A stretch of DNA of 6,017 bases from Actinomycetes bacterium. GTDB lineage: Bacteria > Actinomycetota > Actinomycetes > Actinomycetales > Cellulomonadaceae. Below the pieces are notes generated by a model that did not search any database, was not told where the DNA came from, and saw only the letters and a list, made by a program, of their open reading frames with translations. Of the stretch, positions 1-5,391 are shown in pieces (position 1 is the stretch's first letter; each line of letters opens with the position of its first letter). A program made the position numbers and the translations under genes. The stretch is from assembly GCA_023388235.1 (NCBI GenBank), contig JAEWGQ010000149.1, positions 1-6,017 on the forward strand, in the 5' to 3' direction.

Positions 1-292
1 CCTCCGCGGCGTCCGGGCCGCCCGGCGCCTCCGCCAGCAGCTCGCAGGCGAGCGTCGCCACCACGTCGCCGCTGCCGTCCGGCACCCACGCGCCGACCCG
101 CACGTGCCGCGCGTTGAGCCCGACCACCGCCCGGTCCACCGCCTCGACGGCCGCGCGGAGCCGGCTGCCCGCCACCGGCCCGGCGGCGAGCAGCGCCGCG
201 GCCGCCGTCGCCGCGCGCGGGCCCTCGCCGGGGCGCCACCCGTACCAGCGCCCGGGGAGGCGCAGGTCGATGCGGGCGATCGGGCTGTTCAT
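1..292 (-). CDS. Unrecognised hypothetical protein, N-terminal part (C-terminus outside window)
   Basis: The minus strand is open from an ATG at 292-290 to the left edge, giving the first 97 residues with no stop. The start is supported by GGAGGG at 306-301, eight bases upstream. The visible protein begins MNSPIARIDLRLPGRWYGW, continues into an Ala-rich segment, and then a segment containing AVVGLNARHVRVGAWVPDG. I see no signal peptide, membrane helix or catalytic motif. Codons end almost always in G or C, as expected for a native gene of this genome. It is the first gene on the host side of the tRNA-Gly island and reads away from it. I do not recognise the family and assign no function. Confidence 0.75.
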   Translation of the reverse strand, partial: MNSPIARIDLRLPGRWYGWRPGEGPRAATAAAALLAAGPVAGSRLRAAVEAVDRAVVGLNARHVRVGAWVPDGSGDVVATLACELLAEAPGGPDAAE

Positions 293-300
293 GGGGTCGT

Positions 301-306
301 CCCTCC
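301..306 (-). promoter_or_regulatory. Ribosome binding site of the left-edge gene
   Basis: GGAGGG on the minus strand, eight bases before the ATG at 292. It is the main reason for choosing that start. The rest of 307-414 shows no gene. A TAGCGT hexamer at 331-326 fits the loose actinobacterial -10 pattern TAnnnT, but no -35 partner is visible. Confidence 0.6.
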
Positions 307-414
307 GTCGGCGCGGCCGACGCGCACGCTAGCGACGGGCCGGGTGGGACCGGGCGCCGGCGTAGGGGAAACCACTCGCCCCGGCCGTCCGCACGGGGCG
401 CCGGAGACGACGAA

Positions 415-444
415 GGCCAGGTGCGGCTGCTGCCGGACCTGGCC
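415..444 (-). terminator. Hairpin, probably the original tRNA-Gly terminator, now downstream of the HNH gene
   Basis: GGCCAGGT at 415-422 pairs perfectly with ACCTGGCC at 437-444. Inside, after one G-G mismatch, CGGC (424-427) pairs with GCCG (432-435) around a TGCT loop. On the minus strand the hairpin begins three bases after the repeat that ends at 448 and is followed by the T-containing tail TTCGTCGTCTCC. This is where the terminator of the uninterrupted tRNA-Gly gene would sit. Inference: it belonged to the tRNA before the island inserted and can now end the HNH transcript. There is no long U-tract, which is common in high-GC actinobacteria. Confidence 0.55.
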
Positions 445-447
445 CTG

Positions 448-483
448 CGTGGAGCGGGTCACGGGAATCGAACCCGCGCTGTC
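448..483 (-). repeat. Displaced 3' end of tRNA-Gly; distal attachment-site copy of the island
   Basis: These 36 bases match 1951-1986 with a single difference (C460 versus G1963). Read on the minus strand, the copy runs from the last bases of the anticodon stem through the variable loop, T-arm, acceptor 3' strand and discriminator to CCA. The match stops abruptly at 484, where no anticodon loop or 5' half follows, so this is a fragment and not a gene. The mismatch lies at tRNA position 66 and would put G opposite G7, which fits drift after loss of function. Same orientation as the intact tRNA, 1,503 bp away: the classic outcome of integration into a tRNA 3' end. Confidence 0.85.
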
Positions 484-528
484 GTGCGAGCCGTCTTCAC
501 CACGCGCGCAGACTTTCTCACGCCGCCG

Positions 529-1527
529 CTAGTTGAGGATCTTGGCGCCCTTCGAGCGGTTACACCTCCAGCAGAGCGTCTGGAGGTTCTCCGGGACGCT
601 GAGACCCCCCCGGGACACCGGGAGGATGTGGTCGACCTCAAGAAGCAGATGTGGTTCGGCGGCCACGGAGACGCCACAGTGTCTGCAGGTGTGGTGGTCG
701 CGATCCTTGATCTGGCCGCGGAGCCGAGCGGTCATCAGGGCGCGCTGGCCCGCGGCTGACTTGGCCCAGCGGATCTTCTCGACGAGAGTGCTGGACAGAG
801 CTTCGAGCGTCGGGGTGTTGAGCACGAGGTTTGTCTGCTGGCTGCTGTTGCCTCCGGCCGATACGTACTGGAACCTGTAGCGGGGATAGGGGACCTCGAC
901 CGGCGAGAGGTGAACTCCGACCTGGTCCCAGAACTCTCCGCGGTAGTGCTTGAGGATGAACGCCGGAGGATCGATCTTCGCTGCGATGTCGGCCTCTCGT
1001 CGCCGCACGTTGGCGACTGCCTCCTCCAGCCGAGCGATGTCATCTGCTACGCGCTGCACGTCGGCGAGCGTGTCCTGGTCCGCCCGGATAGAGAAGTACT
1101 TCATCAGGTACTTGATCGGATCCGCGCTGGCGTTCCTCACGACTTGGAGCGAAGCATTGTGCACGTGGGGGGCGTACTCGACCGCGTTGCGGTCTCGCCG
1201 GTAGTTCCACGTCGAAGTGTTATCGAACGAGGCCAGGTGGGCGTGCTGTCCGCTAGGCGACGATCCGAGCTCGAAGGCGCCCTGCGCGCGGATCTCGTCC
1301 ACGTAGACCACTACGTCGTTGTGTTCGCCCACCACGGCGGCGACTTCGGCTTTGAGCGCCTGGAAGCGCTCAGAGGCGAAGTAGCGGTTCTTCCGAATGG
1401 TGCGGACGATCGGGTTGGCGATGAGCACCGCGGCGATTGCGATCACCGTCAGCACGAAGTTCCCGCTCGCCGCGGGCACGACGACTACCGCGATCAGGAG
1501 CATCAGAACGAAGATCGGTACGGGCAT
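529..1527 (-). CDS. Membrane-anchored protein with coiled coil and C-terminal HNH endonuclease domain
   Basis: A 332-residue protein. ATG at 1527 is fixed by a perfect AGGAGG eight bases upstream (1541-1536). Residues 3-20 and 23-41 are two hydrophobic helices separated by a short turn and followed by the basic RTIRKNR, so the rest should face the cytoplasm. Residues about 150-186 form a charged, probably coiled-coil helix. The C-terminus is a canonical HNH zinc domain: Cys281-x2-Cys284, Asp299-His300 in EVDHILPVSRGG, Asn314, then Cys319-x2-Cys322-Asn323. All expected metal and catalytic positions are present, so it looks active. The middle region (residues 70-145 and 190-260) matches nothing I recognise. 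It is the sole cargo of the tRNA-Gly island. HNH domains occur in homing, restriction and phage-defence nucleases; a defence role here is inference, and the substrate is unknown. Confidence 0.85.
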   Translation of the reverse strand: MPVPIFVLMLLIAVVVVPAASGNFVLTVIAIAAVLIANPIVRTIRKNRYFASERFQALKAEVAAVVGEHNDVVVYVDEIRAQGAFELGSSPSGQHAHLASFDNTSTWNYRRDRNAVEYAPHVHNASLQVVRNASADPIKYLMKYFSIRADQDTLADVQRVADDIARLEEAVANVRRREADIAAKIDPPAFILKHYRGEFWDQVGVHLSPVEVPYPRYRFQYVSAGGNSSQQTNLVLNTPTLEALSSTLVEKIRWAKSAAGQRALMTARLRGQIKDRDHHTCRHCGVSVAAEPHLLLEVDHILPVSRGGLSVPENLQTLCWRCNRSKGAKILN

Positions 1528-1535
1528 CTGCGGTG

Positions 1536-1541
1536 CCTCCT
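1536..1541 (-). promoter_or_regulatory. Strong ribosome binding site of the HNH gene
   Basis: AGGAGG on the minus strand, eight bases before the ATG at 1527, a full match to the anti-Shine-Dalgarno core. It shows that the hydrophobic N-terminus is really translated. I find no convincing -35/-10 pair just upstream. Confidence 0.75.
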
Positions 1542-1681
1542 AGTCCAGCCAGTGCGAACAGAGTAGAGGCAGTCGGGTTGCTCTCGTTGGCCCTTTGCGA
1601 GCTGATCTAGGGCGGGCCGTCTTCGAATCGCGAGACCCGATGGCCCGTCTGATCCGCCGCGCCGGTTCGGAGAGGCGGCCG

Positions 1682-1913
1682 CGAACCGTGACGCGAAACA
1701 TGGGTACGGTCCGGTGAATTCCTGGCGCTGATGCTCGTCGAGCACCTGGACGGTTCGTGTGCGCACGGCACGCATCGCGCACGACTCGATTGCCATCGCG
1801 AGTGTCGAGTGGAAGTTGCCGCCGACGAGCGTGTTGCGCCGGATGCGGCAGTTGTTGACGTTGGCCAAACGCCACCGAACCCGGCGGCCGAGCAGTGAGG
1901 CGCAGATGTCTCC
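1682..1913 (-). pseudogene. Possible decayed coding remnant inside the island
   Basis: The 425 bp between the HNH start and the tRNA contain no gene with a credible start and ribosome binding site. One minus-strand frame here still looks coded: in the stretch NVNNCRIRRNTLVGGNFHS (1862-1806) all 19 codons end in G or C, although the local DNA is less GC-rich than the host, and the residues are mixed and protein-like. The frame stays open leftwards past the HNH start and rightwards into the tRNA, where it cannot be coding. The Asn/Ile/Val/Gly spacing faintly recalls parallel beta-helix repeats, but I cannot assign a family. Possible readings: remnant of a lost island gene, a small unrecognised gene, or chance. 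Confidence 0.2.
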
Positions 1914-1951
1914 GCCGAGGGGTTCGCGACTATGCGCTGCCTCGCGGAGAC
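1908..1951 (-). terminator. Hairpin directly after the tRNA-Gly 3' end, possible island-supplied tRNA terminator
   Basis: GTCTCCGCCGAGG (1908-1920) pairs with CCTCGCGGAGAC (1940-1951): 12 base pairs with one bulged C and a 19-base loop. On the minus strand it begins two bases after the CCA at 1953. A tRNA terminator is expected here, and the island must provide one because the original was displaced to 415-444. No U-tract follows, so it could instead help 3' end processing. Confidence 0.4.
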
Positions 1952-1986
1952 GTGGAGCGGGTGACGGGAATCGAACCCGCGCTGTC
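1951..1986 (-). repeat. Proximal attachment-site copy, 3' part of the intact tRNA-Gly
   Basis: Partner of 448-483, with 35 of 36 bases identical. It forms the functional 3' part of the tRNA, and its C66 (G1963 on the plus strand) pairs correctly with G7. In the usual model this copy came with the element. Confidence 0.85.
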
Positions 1987-2026
1987 AGCTTGGGAAGCTG
2001 AAGTTCTACCATTGAACTACACCCGC
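1953..2026 (-). tRNA. tRNA-Gly (anticodon CCC), CCA encoded
   Basis: A full 74-base cloverleaf on the minus strand. The acceptor stem is GCGGGTG with CACCCGC, followed by discriminator U and an encoded CCA. The D-arm is GTTC/GAAC around AATGGTA. The anticodon stem TCAGC/GCTGA holds the loop TTCCCAA with anticodon CCC at 1994-1992. The variable loop has four bases, and the T-arm is GCGGG/CCCGT (one G-U pair) around TTCGATT. Every stem pairs, so it should be functional despite hosting an integrated element at its 3' end. It decodes GGG glycine codons. Confidence 0.95.
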
Positions 2027-2027
2027 G

Positions 2028-2060
2028 CGACCGCCTGACGAGGTGCCTCGCAGGCGGTCG
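2028..2060. repeat. Strong hairpin abutting the tRNA-Gly 5' end
   Basis: CGACCGCCTG (2028-2037) pairs perfectly with CAGGCGGTCG (2051-2060). The 13-base interior contains a further CGAG/CTCG arm. On the minus strand the hairpin ends one base before the mature tRNA 5' end at 2026. It could be a 5' leader structure seen by RNase P, a second terminator for the phosphorylase transcript, or both. Confidence 0.5.
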
Positions 2061-2090
2061 TGGTGCCCCCGTCGCCGGGGACGCGCGTCC

Positions 2091-2096
2091 AGCATA
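2091..2096 (-). promoter_or_regulatory. Candidate -10 element of the tRNA-Gly promoter
   Basis: TATGCT on the minus strand matches TATAAT at four of six bases. It lies in a 10-mer (CGCTATGCTG) that recurs exactly in front of the phosphorylase gene. A poor -35 candidate, TACGAG, sits 17 bases upstream (2119-2114). Transcription would start about 2084 and include the hairpin at 2028-2060 as leader. Confidence 0.3.
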
Positions 2097-2123
2097 GCGG
2101 CTCCGCGCCGCCGCTCGTACGCG

Positions 2124-2165
2124 CCGCGTCGCCGCGCCCGACGGTGACCGGGCGCGGCGACGCGG
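2124..2165 (-). terminator. Terminator hairpin of the cellobiose phosphorylase gene
   Basis: A perfect 17-bp stem, 2124-2140 with 2149-2165, around the loop ACGGTGAC. It starts four bases after the phosphorylase stop codon. No U-tract follows, as in many actinobacterial terminators. The strength and position make this the natural end of the phosphorylase transcript, isolating it from the tRNA. Confidence 0.75.
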
Positions 2166-2169
2166 GTCG

Positions 2170-4665
2170 TCAGACCGTGACCTCGACCCGCACGGTGCTG
2201 CCCGCGGGGGCGTAGGGGACGGTCCGGCCCTCGACGGGCGTGCCGTCGACGACGAGCGCGGCGCGGGCGCCGGGGCGGCCCGAGTTCGTGACCGTGATCT
2301 CGTACCGCGCGCCGCGGGCGACGCGGGTCACGGTGAACGACGGGACGTCCGGTCCGATCTGCGGGTCGACGACCAGGCCGTCGTACTCCGGCCGCACGCC
2401 CAGCAGGTACTGGGACACCGCGACGAAGTTCCAGGCCGCCGTGCCGGTCAGCCAGGAGTTCTTCGCCTCGCCGTGCCGGACGGCCTCCTTGCCCGCGATC
2501 ATCTGGGCGTACACGTACGGCTCGAGCCGGTGCACGTCCGAGATCTCCTCGCGGTACGCGGGGGTGATCCGCCGGTAGTAGTCGAACGCCTGCTCGCCGC
2601 GGCCCACCACGGTCTCGCCGATGATGACCCACGGGTTGTTGTGGCAGAAGATGCCGCCGTTCTCCTTGTACCCCGGCGGGTACGTGGAGACCTCGCCGAG
2701 CTCGATCTGGTAGCTCGTGTAGGCCGGGGACTGCAGGACCATGCCGTGCGGGGTCGCGAGGTGCTCGCGGACCGAGTCCAGGGCGCGGACGGCCGGGCTG
2801 GCCTGGGCGCCGGGGGTGGTCGGGTCCGTGGAGTCGACGCCGATGCCCGCCATGACGGCGAAGCCCTGCGGCTCGATCCAGATCTTGCCCTCCGGCTTCG
2901 CGTCGGTGCCCACGGGGTTGCCGTAGAAGTCGTACGCGCGCAGGAACCACTCGCCGTCCCAGCCGTGCTCCAGCACCGCCGCGCGCATCTCGTCCACGGC
3001 GGCGCGCGCCCGGGCCGCGACGTCCGCCAGGCCGCGGCGCTCCGCGAGCTCGGCGTACTCCGGGCCGATGTGGACGAACATCGCCGCGATGAACACGGAC
3101 TCCGCGACGCCGCCGGCCTGGTTCTCGGTGGTCTGGAAGGACTCGCCGGGCTCGGTGGAGAAGCAGTTGAGGTTGAGGCAGTCGTTCCAGTCGGCGCGGC
3201 CGATCAGCGGCAGGCCGTGCGGGCCGCGGTTCTCGACGGTGAACTGGAACGAGCGGGTGAGGTGCTCGAACAGCGGGACCTCGGAGCCGGGCTCGTTGTC
3301 GAACGGCACCGGCTCGTCGAGGATCGACGCGTCACCGGTCTCCTTGATGTAGGCCGCGACGCCGAGGATCAGCCACAGCGGGTCGTCGTTGAAGCCGGAG
3401 CCGATGTCGTTGTTCCCGCGCTTCGTCAGCGGCTGGTACTGGTGGTACGCCGAGCCGTCGGGGAACTGCGTCGAGGCGATGTCGATGATCCGCTGCCGCG
3501 CGCGCTCCGGGACCAGGTGCACGAAGCCGAGCAGGTCCTGGTTCGAGTCGCGGAAGCCCATGCCGCGGCCGATGCCGGTCTCGAAGTACGAGGCCGACCG
3601 GGACATGTTGAAGGTCACCATGCACTGGTACTGGTTCCAGATGTTGACCATCCGGTCCAGCTTCTCGTCCGTGCTGGTGACCGAGTAGGTCGACAGCAGG
3701 TCGGTCCACGAGGCGCGCAGGGCCTCGAACGCGGCGAGGGTCTGCTCGGTGGTGGCGAACCGGGACAGCAGGGCGTGCGCGCGCTCCCGGTTGATCCGCT
3801 GCATCGGCAGCTCGCCCTCGCCGGCGGGGGCCCACTTCTCCTCGTGCGGGTTCTCGACGTAGCCGAGCACGTAGGTCAGCGACCGGCTCTCGCCCGGGGC
3901 CAGGGTGACGTCGACCTGGTGCGACCCGATCGGGTACCAGCCGGACGCCACGGAGTTGGTGGCGGCGCCGGCGCGCGGCACGGCCGCCTCGCCCAGGCCG
4001 TTCCACGGGCCGACGAACGTGTCGCGGTCCGTGTCGAAGCCGGCGGCGCGGGTGTTCACGCCGTACACGGCGTAGTGGTCGCGGCGCTCGCGGTACTCGG
4101 TCTTGTGGTAGATCGCGGAGCCCGACGGGCCGTCCAGCTCGACCTCGACCTCGGCCAGCGAGAGGTTGCGCTGGTAGTTGGTCTGGTCGTCCTGGGCGTT
4201 CCACAGGCAGAACTCGACGAACGAGAACAGGCTGACCGTCTTCTCGGCGTCCGAGGTGTTGGTCAGCGTGACGTGCTGGACCTCGGCGGTCTCGCCGAGC
4301 GGCACGAAGAACAGGGTGTCGACGCGCAGGCCGCCCCGCTCGCCGGTGATCCGGGAGTACCCGAGCCCGTGGCGCGCCTCGAAGTGGTCGAGGTCCGCCT
4401 TGACCGGCAGCCAGCCCGGGGTCCAGACGTCGCCGCCGTCGTTGACGTAGAAGTAGCGGCCGCCCTCGTCCGCGGGGATGTTGTTGTAGCGGTACCGCGT
4501 CAGCCGGCGCATCTTCGCGTCCCGGTAGAACGAGTAGCCGCCGCCCGTGTGGGACAGCAGGGAGAAGAACTCCTCCGAGCCCAGGTAGTTGATCCAGGGA
4601 TAGGGCGTGTGCGGCGTCGTGATGACGTACTCGCGTGCCTCGTCGTCGAAGTGGCCGTACCGCAT
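2170..4665 (-). CDS. cbp: Cellobiose phosphorylase (GH94)
   Basis: An 831-residue cytosolic enzyme converting cellobiose and phosphate to glucose 1-phosphate and glucose, which saves ATP when cellulose breakdown products are used. The start at 4665 gives [20 protein letters not shown], the conserved N-terminus of the family. The frame is open 37 codons further up, but that stretch is Pro/Gly-rich, overlaps the operator, and lacks the GAGAGG ribosome site found seven bases before 4665. Family landmarks: N-terminal beta-sandwich with [11 protein letters not shown] (71-81); barrel segments [18 protein letters not shown] (366-383) and [17 protein letters not shown] (415-431); and RADWND (490-495), whose Asp492 aligns with the general acid Asp490 of the C. 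gilvus enzyme as I recall it; then [17 protein letters not shown]. No signal peptide. Length is close to the roughly 822 residues of Cellulomonas relatives. The gene stands alone, with an operator upstream and a terminator downstream. Cellodextrin phosphorylase is a less likely reading. Confidence 0.96.
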   Translation of the reverse strand: MRYGHFDDEAREYVITTPHTPYPWINYLGSEEFFSLLSHTGGGYSFYRDAKMRRLTRYRYNNIPADEGGRYFYVNDGGDVWTPGWLPVKADLDHFEARHGLGYSRITGERGGLRVDTLFFVPLGETAEVQHVTLTNTSDAEKTVSLFSFVEFCLWNAQDDQTNYQRNLSLAEVEVELDGPSGSAIYHKTEYRERRDHYAVYGVNTRAAGFDTDRDTFVGPWNGLGEAAVPRAGAATNSVASGWYPIGSHQVDVTLAPGESRSLTYVLGYVENPHEEKWAPAGEGELPMQRINRERAHALLSRFATTEQTLAAFEALRASWTDLLSTYSVTSTDEKLDRMVNIWNQYQCMVTFNMSRSASYFETGIGRGMGFRDSNQDLLGFVHLVPERARQRIIDIASTQFPDGSAYHQYQPLTKRGNNDIGSGFNDDPLWLILGVAAYIKETGDASILDEPVPFDNEPGSEVPLFEHLTRSFQFTVENRGPHGLPLIGRADWNDCLNLNCFSTEPGESFQTTENQAGGVAESVFIAAMFVHIGPEYAELAERRGLADVAARARAAVDEMRAAVLEHGWDGEWFLRAYDFYGNPVGTDAKPEGKIWIEPQGFAVMAGIGVDSTDPTTPGAQASPAVRALDSVREHLATPHGMVLQSPAYTSYQIELGEVSTYPPGYKENGGIFCHNNPWVIIGETVVGRGEQAFDYYRRITPAYREEISDVHRLEPYVYAQMIAGKEAVRHGEAKNSWLTGTAAWNFVAVSQYLLGVRPEYDGLVVDPQIGPDVPSFTVTRVARGARYEITVTNSGRPGARAALVVDGTPVEGRTVPYAPAGSTVRVEVTV

Positions 4666-4672
4666 CGTTGCG

Positions 4673-4678
4673 CCTCTC
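4673..4678 (-). promoter_or_regulatory. Ribosome binding site fixing the phosphorylase start
   Basis: GAGAGG on the minus strand, seven bases before the ATG at 4665. It supports this start over the in-frame ATGs at 4734 and 4776. Confidence 0.6.
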
Positions 4679-4698
4679 GGTGGTGGGTCATCGGGGTG

Positions 4699-4712
4699 CG
4701 GGAGCGCTCCCA
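4699..4712 (-). promoter_or_regulatory. CelR/CebR-type operator in front of cellobiose phosphorylase
   Basis: The minus strand reads TGGGAGCGCTCCCG, a 13-of-14 match to the palindrome TGGGAGCGCTCCCA known for CelR of Thermobifida and CebR of Streptomyces, LacI-family repressors released by cellobiose or cello-oligosaccharides. It lies 33 bases before the start codon and downstream of the candidate -10, a position suited to blocking RNA polymerase. The regulator gene is not in this window. Site identity is strong; actual binding is inference. Confidence 0.8.
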
Positions 4713-4729
4713 CGGGTGCGCCGTCGGTC

Positions 4730-4735
4730 AGCATA
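4730..4735 (-). promoter_or_regulatory. Candidate -10 element of the phosphorylase promoter
   Basis: TATGCT on the minus strand, within CGCTATGCTG, identical to the 10-mer upstream of the tRNA gene. Transcription would begin near 4723, placing the operator at roughly +11 to +24. No good -35 hexamer is visible; that area is occupied by the second palindrome at 4745-4754. Confidence 0.35.
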
Positions 4736-4744
4736 GCGCCCGTC

Positions 4745-4754
4745 GAAACGCTTC
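4745..4754. promoter_or_regulatory. Second LacI-family-like palindrome, near the -35 position
   Basis: GAAACGCTTC is a near-perfect palindrome on a central CG (four of five pairs) and has the GAAnCGnTTC look of LacI/GalR-family sites. It lies ten bases upstream of the candidate -10 of the phosphorylase gene. It could be a second operator for a different regulator. A 10-bp near-palindrome may also occur by chance. Confidence 0.25.
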
Positions 4755-4802
4755 CCGCCGCCCCTGGTCCCAGCACCGGCCGGGGCGCCCCGGAAGGGTC
4801 GG

Positions 4803-4808
4803 TACCGT
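4803..4808 (+). promoter_or_regulatory. Candidate -10 element for a leaderless dcd transcript
   Basis: TACCGT fits the actinobacterial TAnnnT pattern and ends six bases before the GTG at 4815, the distance at which transcription would start on the start codon itself. No Shine-Dalgarno sequence lies in the usual window before that GTG, which agrees with leaderless translation. Confidence 0.45.
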
Positions 4809-4814
4809 AGGCCC

Positions 4815-5390
4815 GTGCTGCTCTCCGACCGCGACATCACCGCCGAGCTCGACTCCGGACGGGTGGTCCTCGACCCGCTCGACCCGGCCATGCTCCAGCC
4901 GTCCAGCATCGACGTGCGGCTCGACCGGTTCTTCCGGCTGTTCGACAACCACAAGTACCCCGTCATCGACCCGTCGCAGGACCAGCCCGAGCTGACCCGG
5001 CTGGTCGAGGTCGACCCCGACGAGCCGTTCGTGCTGCACCCCGGGGAGTTCGTGCTCGGGTCGACGTTCGAGCAGGTCACCCTGCCCGACGACATCGCCG
5101 CGCGGCTCGAGGGCAAGTCCTCGCTCGGGCGGCTCGGCCTGCTCACCCACTCGACGGCGGGCTTCATCGACCCCGGGTTCTCCGGCCACGTGACCCTCGA
5201 GCTGTCCAACGTCGCGACGCTCCCCATCACGCTGTGGCCCGGCATGAAGATCGGCCAGATGTGCTTCTTCCGGCTGTCGTCGCCCGCGCTGGCGCCGTAC
5301 GGGTCCGGCGCCGCCGGCTCGCGCTACCAGGGCCAGCGCGGCCCGACCGCCTCGCGGTCCTGGCAGAACTTCCACCGCACCCGGGTCTGA
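4815..5390 (+). CDS. dcd: dCTP deaminase (probably bifunctional, dUMP-forming)
   Basis: A 191-residue cytosolic enzyme of pyrimidine deoxynucleotide synthesis that deaminates dCTP. Actinobacterial relatives, such as the Mycobacterium tuberculosis enzyme, also hydrolyse the dUTP to dUMP, the precursor of dTMP. The start GTG at 4815 gives MLLSDRDI, the normal family N-terminus. Landmarks: [16 protein letters not shown] (26-41); [24 protein letters not shown] (99-122) with Ser102 and Arg106; HVTLELSN (125-132) with the catalytic Glu129; the C-terminal [14 protein letters not shown] that closes over the nucleotide; and NFHRTRV at the end. Length is typical and all key residues are present. It is divergent from cbp across 149 bp and followed after one base by an unrecognised gene. 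Assigning the bifunctional form rests on lineage, not on a test. Confidence 0.97.
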   Translation: MLLSDRDITAELDSGRVVLDPLDPAMLQPSSIDVRLDRFFRLFDNHKYPVIDPSQDQPELTRLVEVDPDEPFVLHPGEFVLGSTFEQVTLPDDIAARLEGKSSLGRLGLLTHSTAGFIDPGFSGHVTLELSNVATLPITLWPGMKIGQMCFFRLSSPALAPYGSGAAGSRYQGQRGPTASRSWQNFHRTRV

Positions 5391-5391
5391 C

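Larger units (their letters stand above)
448..1986. mobile_element. Compact island in tRNA-Gly(CCC), 1,503 bp per repeat unit, HNH protein as cargo
   Basis: Seen: directly repeated tRNA-Gly 3' ends (448-483 and 1951-1986) bracket a segment with one convincing gene. GC is visibly lower inside: 34 of 60 bases are G or C at 1081-1140, against 52 of 60 at 2221-2280 in the neighbouring phosphorylase gene. Known: tyrosine-recombinase elements often insert at tRNA 3' ends and restore the gene with their own copy. Inference: the segment was integrated this way, with the restored tRNA on the right and the host's old 3' end and terminator on the left. No integrase, excisionase or replication gene is visible, so the element is either moved in trans or is a deletion remnant. 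The exact crossover within the repeat cannot be placed. Confidence 0.75.

Noticed and set aside
377..400. Small inverted repeat CGCCCC/GGGGCG
   Set aside because: Six pairs around a 12-base loop is expected by chance at this GC content, and its position explains nothing.
421..759. Plus-strand frames over the orphan tRNA end, giving GNRTRAV and VTGIEPAL peptides
   Set aside because: These peptides are well-known artefacts of translating the antisense of tRNA 3' ends.
910..1566. Plus-strand 218-codon frame
   Set aside because: Antisense to the HNH gene, which has a clear domain and a perfect ribosome site; this frame shows no domain.
1503..2012. Minus-strand 169-codon frame as a whole gene
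   Set aside because: It begins inside the tRNA and ends inside the HNH start region. Only the inner part 1682-1913 was kept, as a low-confidence remnant.
2006..2950. Minus-strand 314-codon frame, and the similar 290-codon frame at 3332-4204
   Set aside because: Out-of-frame shadows inside the phosphorylase gene, very rich in Arg and Pro.
4666..4776. Extended N-terminus for cellobiose phosphorylase from the ATG at 4776
   Set aside because: The added 37 residues are Pro/Gly-rich, lie over the operator and promoter, and are absent from the family as I recall it; the ribosome site supports 4665.
2473..4995. Plus-strand open frame of 840 codons
   Set aside because: Antisense to the cellobiose phosphorylase gene; repetitive Val/Arg/Ala/Gly/Leu composition typical of frames opposite high-GC genes, with no recognisable domain.
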